A stretch of 64,000 nt of DNA. Origin: Amborella trichopoda (Eukaryota > Streptophyta > Magnoliopsida > Amborellales > Amborellaceae). A program made the translations under genes and the position numbers. The stretch spans positions 2,916,326-2,980,325 of the forward strand of contig NW_006494943.1 in assembly GCF_000471905.2 (NCBI RefSeq), in the 5' to 3' direction. The notes beneath the pieces are model-generated. The model did not search any database, was not told where the DNA came from, and was given only the letters and a program-made list of their open reading frames with translations. Positions 58,270 to 64,000 of the stretch are shown piece by piece (the stretch's first letter is position 1; each line of letters starts with the position of its first letter).

Positions 58270-60870
58270 CTAGGAAACCAGCAGATTTATTATATTCTAT
58301 ATAATCATGCAACGCCACACATCAATTGCATACATCACTATAGGCTATGCTCCAATATACTTTATACAATCACCGATTTCTATCATTCCTTATATCACCA
58401 CTCATCCATCTCAAAAGAGAATTGTGGGAGAGAATCATGAATTGTGAGGACCTAAGGGTTTTATCCAAAAGATAACTAGGTGAGAGATTTTTGAGCAACT
58501 AAGAGCTTTGAACCAAGAATTTTGAGTAACTAAGAGCAATCAAGTTTTCAACAAAGTTGTGAAATATGGAAAGATCTGCATCTTAAAGCATAAAGTGGAA
58601 CAAGAAAGTAGCTAAATAAATATGAAAAGTGTTTTCATATTCATAGATGCTCACATGAAAACCAACAAAATGGAACTTGAAACAAGCTAAATCACAATAA
58701 CCAATACCTTGTACTGCAACGCTAATAAGGAAAGCTTTGCTTAATATAGGAATAAAGATCTCAACAAGAGGGCAGTCAATTGGAGCACATACCAACAGTA
58801 AAATGCATAAATTTCAATTAAAATTCAGTTTAAAAAAATAAAATGGAATCCCAAAATAACCTAGTTTTAGCCAAGTGATAGCAAAAAAGCTTGATAATGC
58901 TTAAATTCCACTTTCTCAGTTATATCTCTCTGAATATTGGATTCTGTGTTTCGTGGATTCCTTCCTAAAAAGTGTTTCCCAAGTGGTTTATTTACCCATG
59001 TTGTTGACTTATTATAATGGGTTAATTGAGAACTTGTTTTATAGGATCCAAACAACAATGAACGCTTTTCCTTCACGCTTTTTCCTTCATTTTATGGAAA
59101 GGCTGTTTGCTCACTGAATTTTACAATTCATCATTATTCAATGACTCACAGATTCATCAGCCAAACTGAGGAACTCCGTGTTGAAGTGTTAAGAAGTTTT
59201 ACAGTTTCGCATTTTATTCACAAAAAAGAAAAAGGGGACACCAAATGTAAAACAATTTCCAAAAAAAAGAAGCAATTTTAATAAATAATGGGAACAAATG
59301 AAACCATTGAGTGAAGAACAAATTCAGGAATGAAAACAAGCAAACTAGTAAGCAATAGCCACTAAATTTCACAAGTTGAAAGAAAACTAAGAAAGAAAGG
59401 AGCCCATTAATCTACGTTCTTCCAAGAAATAGAGCAACCTTGATTTATACATAACCCATTATGTAAAGGAAGAAGATATTCGCATAAGAGAAGAAACCCA
59501 AGTATCAGTGCCATTCAATCTTTTAATTGTGTTAGGTGAAGATGTTTATTTCCAAAAGGCTTGAAAAAAAAGGAAGCAAAATTGACACTATATCACAGAG
59601 AAGCTACTCAAAAAACCCAAATACAAAATAACCAAATTAATAAGAAAATGAAAATGTTGGTAATATAGTTCATGCATTTCTTGTTTGCATAAAAAGATAT
59701 AAACAAACCCACATCATAGTTGTATATCATTGAAAAACTATATCAGATTTCATGAACCCATAAGCATTATTTATTAAAAAAAGAAAGATAGCAAAAAGAG
59801 CATAGTAGCTACAACAGTCATAAGTGGAGTTAAGTAAAACTAAACAAACCCAAAAATAAAAAATAAAAAAAACTAATATTCCCATAGTTATCTACTCAGG
59901 AAAAAAACTCCCACACCAGATGCATTGAGAAACTCTTGTATCATTTTATTTACAAAAAAGAAAAAAGGGGAAACCAAATGGTTATGATTGTCACCTGTGT
60001 AGTAGAAGAAACCAGATGAAAAGAAGGATTGGAAAATAAAGAGAACTGTGAAATTTACGTGGAGTAGAGGGAGGAATGCTCGAAGGGAGGGATGAGGGGC
60101 AAGGTTTCTACAGAGAGCTGTATTCCAAAAAAAAAAATAGACAGCCAAATTATTTTTTCCCTACAAACAACAATTTACCACAAAATAATATTCAAAGAAA
60201 ACTCTGGATCCATTTGCGCTATGTTTGGAACCTAGAGAAAAAATCAGAGAGAGCAAAAAATGAGAGAGGCCAAAAAATCAGCAAGACTAATGGGTTGGGA
60301 TGAGACAGAGATAGAGAGAGAAAGAGAGAGAGACCTACGGAGAAACCAATACATTGCCCTTCATCAATTCAACACAAAAAATCTAACAAGAAACCAATAC
60401 ATTGCCCCCCCTTACTCCAACTAACAAAAGAAAGCAGCTTGCGTGCAGTAGCACTTACATTAGCTTCATAAAATCATATGCATCATTCAAAACTTAAATC
60501 CAAAACAAATTCAGGCTCAAAATGACCAAAGTATCATTTGGGCAAGACTTTGAACCTAGAAATGTATTGATAAATGGTAACAATAGTAAGCATCAATGGA
60601 GGCTTGAGAACTCAACAAAATTAATCATAGAACACAAAGCATATTGTGCATGCTCACCACAACAAGAAGTGTTTCAACTTACAATAGTTCAGAAGTAAAC
60701 AACTGGTTTATATACGAGCAATCCATAGACAAACATTTGAGGTGCTTAAATGCACAATCATAACCCAAACATAGTGGTAATATGATAGTGGCAATATCAT
60801 AGAAATAACCAGTAGAAAATTAGAAAACAGAGCAAAATTGAACGACATTCATGAATAATCAAAGATAGAA
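58270..60870. other. Harbinger 5' region, no gene recognised
   Basis: AT-rich sequence between the Myb/SANT start and the right array. Short frames (58583-58795, 58867-59076, 59888-60148, 60076-60303) have no motif. A GA-rich stretch lies near 60304-60335. Confidence 0.45.
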
Positions 60871-60879
60871 GTAAAAAAA

Positions 60880-61300
60880 AAATATTAACTCATTGATTTG
60901 GGGTTTATCAGAGAGTTAACTTACTGATTTCGGGTTTATGAGCAAAAAAACAGCAAAAAAACAAATAACTCAAACTAACAACGAAAAAAAAATTGAACTC
61001 ACTGATTTGGGGTTTATCAATGAGTTAACTTCTCTATTTCGGGATTAACAGCAAAAATAGTAACAAAAAGAAAAAAACTCACTGATTTGGTGTTTATGAG
61101 CCAAAATAACAGCCAAAAAAAATAGTAACTCACTGATTTGGGGTTTATCAGTGAGTTAACTCACGGATTTCGGGTTTATGAGCAAAAATAGCAGCAAAAA
61201 ATCAAATAACTCATTGATTTGGGGTTTATCAGCCAAACTAGCAGCAAAAAAAAAATTGAACTCACTGATTTGCGGTTTATCAGTGACTTAACTTCCTGTT
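60880..61300. repeat. Right subterminal array with hairpin units
   Basis: About six units contain ACTCACTGATTTGGGGTTTA, most followed by TCAGTGAGTT, so AACTCACTGA and TCAGTGAGTT form a 10-bp stem with an 11-base loop. GATTTCGGGTTTATGAGC and CAAAAATAGCAGC spacers alternate. The last unit runs straight into the terminal repeat. Confidence 0.85.
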
Positions 61301-61319
61301 CTCAAACACGCCCCAAGAC

Positions 61320-64000
61320 ATAGAGGGAGCAAATGTACAATGTGTTCCCATGATAGCATACAAACATATTCATTCTTTTCATTGTAAGCTTTATTTCAAT
61401 ATTGCAAATTCAGTTATACACAATACTGAACTGCGCAAGCAACCAACAACACTAACATGAGGAAGTCAACATGGCTAAGCCTGCTATACTTTTGATTATG
61501 ATATCTGATTGGATGCCAATAAAGGTCAACAGCTTGTGGGCCATTTGAAAATTTCACCACCGGTGAACACAATCTACTTCTTAATAGAGTAATTATATAG
61601 GGATACTTGTCTAAGCCTGGGCTTAGGCCCAGTTCAAGCATCTAAAATATTTTAAAGGGAGAGAATTTCTCCTGATATGTACCCTAGAACAGGTTGTCAT
61701 GTTCAAGCATACAAACATGGGACTGATAGAACATTGCCATTAGGACCAGTGTAAACATATCATAGAACAGAAAAATATTGACCAGTGGAAAACCCATGAC
61801 AGCTATTATAGCAATGGGAGATAGAGAAAGTACAACTGGAATTATAGAAACTGTGAGTAAACAGAGTATAATGTTATGAGGATTATGTCTTCTAATTATT
61901 TTTAATTTTAATAAAATTTCCTTCATAACAAGCATAACCTCTACCCCTTAAAAACCATGCCAAGACCTTAAGCATTGTAAGCTCCTTCACTTAATAGTTC
62001 ATACAGTTACATTTATAAACCTGTTTCTAAAATCAGGAGGAAAATCATGTGAAAAAATTAATATCATTAAAATACAATAACATATACAAATTGAAAGTCT
62101 TTATCAAGTTTCAGTATACAATAAAAATTTTAAATCTTCTGACTAATTTTTAATCTAGATGTTTTCAAGGTTAGCAAATAGGAGAAAATATAAGATGATC
62201 CATCCTAGCAACCATTCAATCCAATGTTTTCAAACTCGCCTCAGGCCTTAGACTCGTCCATGGCCCAAGGTGGGTGACTTGGCCTATTCTTTTACAAGTG
62301 AAAAAAAGCCAAAAAATAAATAAATGTAACCAGATTGTTAAAGATAATTAAAAATAATCAAAAAGTAAAATAAGTAATAGAAATCATTAAAAGTTAAAAA
62401 ATTCCAAGAAAGTATCTCGCAGATGGATTATTGAAAATTTTGATTTATACCTTGAAATATTTTAAAAAAATAAAAAAAGACATAAAACTTTGGAGCATGC
62501 AATGATAAAAGGAAAAATATACAATGAAACCATTTATCTTTGGTACAAGGTGATCACAAATAATTTTGACCATTGGATGTGAAGTTAGATGGTTGCATTT
62601 AGTCTATTGACCAAGCTCAAACTTCAAAGAAAATTTTCTTGAACTTTGTGACACACCCAAGCTATCAGAATGGTTGTACACAATTGTGACCACCCTGTAT
62701 AAAAGGTAAATGGTCTCATTGTATACAATCCCATAATAAAAATTCCCAAATCATCATAAATTGTATTTCTAAAATAATATATAAGATTTTTTAACAAAAT
62801 TAACGAGTTTTTAATAACTTCTAACAACGGCGCGTTGCCCCCTGGAACTCGACTCTGCCATAAGCCAAGGCCGAATTACTTAGCCGAATCTGAGTCCTTG
62901 AACAATGGTTCAATCCATTGATTGGGTGCTGATGTAGACAAAGTAGAGTTTAACATTCCACTCCTTTACATGGCCAACCAACCCATTGATGGGATGGTGA
63001 CAACCTCATGGCTATGGGGTTATGTGACTAGATCATCATATAGGGCCCTTAAAAATAAATACCAGTTTAAGCATTACAAATACTTTTCAATCTCAACATG
63101 GTAAAAGATTTTGAGAACCTCGTCCACTTGTACATTTTTGTCACAGCAAATCAAATTCCCAAGAAAAGCCAAGATATTCCCAATAGGCCTATTGATAGGG
63201 GCCATCCATCCAAATCAATCTTTGAAACTTGGTCGAGGCAACTCGGTCTCGGCCCATATGCGAGGCGACTTTTTGGGCAAGCTAGTTGTACACAATATTT
63301 TTAAACTTTAAATACAAAATTACATCAAATTTATAGCAGATATATTAGAATGTTTTTCTGGTTAGCTCCGAGCAGTGTTCACAAAACCGGCCAGTTAGAT
63401 CGCTATTGGTGGGGTGGTGATTCCGGTTAGGGCCAATTTTAATGTACACAAGGTAAGACGGCACTCCAAAAAAATTCGGGACCAAAACCGATCGGTTCAA
63501 TGTCGGACCGGCTTTTTTTATTCAAAACTGGCTGGTTTTCCTAACCGATCCGGTTTACCATTGTTTTCGTCCGTTATAACGCCGTTTTAACGCATCAAAT
63601 AATGGGCATTATTTGACACAGGCCCGTTACTTTTCATAGAACAAGATTTTGCAGCTTTTTTTTTCTTCCATTTTGTAGTTGTTTTTTGTTTTTTCAATCT
63701 AATATTGATGTTATACACCGTAAAATTTCTATAGATCATCGATTATTGAATCAAAAGTCGAAAAACAAAGAGTTCTTGGAGGATTGAAATGGGGATTTTT
63801 GAAACTTATAAATTTCCGCCATTCTATCAAATGTAGCTTTAATACCTCATATATTTTCATAAAAATGGAGGGCTTTGATTGATTGTTGAAGGATTCAACG
63901 TTTACATATTACAATTTTTCCAAAACAATGAAGATTTGAGGTTTTTTTGGGCCCCAAGTATTGCTACTCCAATAACTGTTTTTTATCCAAACAAATTGAT
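61320..64000. other. No gene recognised
   Basis: AT-rich sequence with chance frames. GC-richer blocks with GGCCGA/CTCGG phrases (62225-62290, 62825-62905, 63225-63290) resemble the dispersed block at 37.6 kb. A block at 63370-63560 rich in ACCGG/CCGGT may be a decayed MITE. No domain motif. Confidence 0.4.

Larger units (their letters stand above)
52681..61313 (-). mobile_element. Probable PIF/Harbinger DNA transposon, decayed
   Basis: The left end GGGCTTGTTTGATAATTGTA and the inverted right end GGGCGTGTTTGAGAACAGGA agree at about 16 of 22 positions. Flanks TAA (52678-52680) and CAA (61314-61316) may be a damaged 3-bp target duplication; Harbinger elements favour TTA/TAA. Inside are a transposase and a Myb/SANT-like gene, the two genes expected of the superfamily, both on the minus strand and both disabled. 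At about 8.6 kb it is long for this group, in part because of three tandem arrays. Boundaries are an inference. Confidence 0.6.

Noticed and set aside
1..64000. CRISPR arrays, bacterial operons, rRNA and tRNA genes
   Set aside because: None found. The tandem arrays have variable units without regular unique spacers, and the sequence is clearly plant nuclear.

Overview
This is a nuclear DNA window from a flowering plant. It is AT-rich, genes are split by GT-AG introns, (GA)n/(CT)n microsatellites are common, and most of the length is transposon-derived. The species cannot be named from the sequence; the retroelement types and a class II KNOX gene fit a non-grass angiosperm, and no organellar or bacterial operon structure is visible.

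Layout. Positions 1-9465 hold an RTE-type LINE (minus strand) split by a 7.1-kb L1-type LINE in the same orientation. Positions 9.5-21 kb are older debris: scattered minus-strand L1 pieces at about 10.9-11.6, 13.5-13.8, 16.3-17.4 and possibly 18.2-20.3 kb, an RTE 3' tail on the plus strand at 17.6-18.0 kb, and several local duplications. Positions 21.1-22.55 kb carry the first two exons of a minus-strand gene for a probable organelle-targeted RRM-like protein. Positions 22.7-26.8 kb are mostly MITEs plus a Copia RT scrap. A 0.96-kb TRIM/short Copia derivative with PBS, PPT and target-site duplication lies at 27328-28291. A decayed Copia element occupies about 29.1-34.65 kb, and its 5' LTR contains a 135-bp MITE. 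A frameshifted DUF761-like gene remnant is at 35.1-35.4 kb, followed by MITEs and a tandem array to 37.6 kb.

The clearest host gene is a complete five-exon class II KNOX homeobox gene of the KNAT7 type on the plus strand, 38398-49106, predicted at 274 aa. Its 7.0-kb second intron contains MITEs and an antisense L1 fragment. Downstream are a third copy of a 510-bp MITE family and a probable 8.6-kb PIF/Harbinger transposon (52681-61313). The transposon encodes a transposase and a Myb/SANT-like protein, both with stops and frameshifts, and has three separate tandem-repeat arrays. Positions 61.3-64 kb show no gene.

The genes do not form a pathway. Only the KNOX gene looks intact. The RRM-like gene lacks visible downstream exons, and every transposon ORF appears disabled. 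The main points of interest are the Harbinger repeat architecture, the nested insertions that give relative ages, and transposon load inside the KNOX gene.
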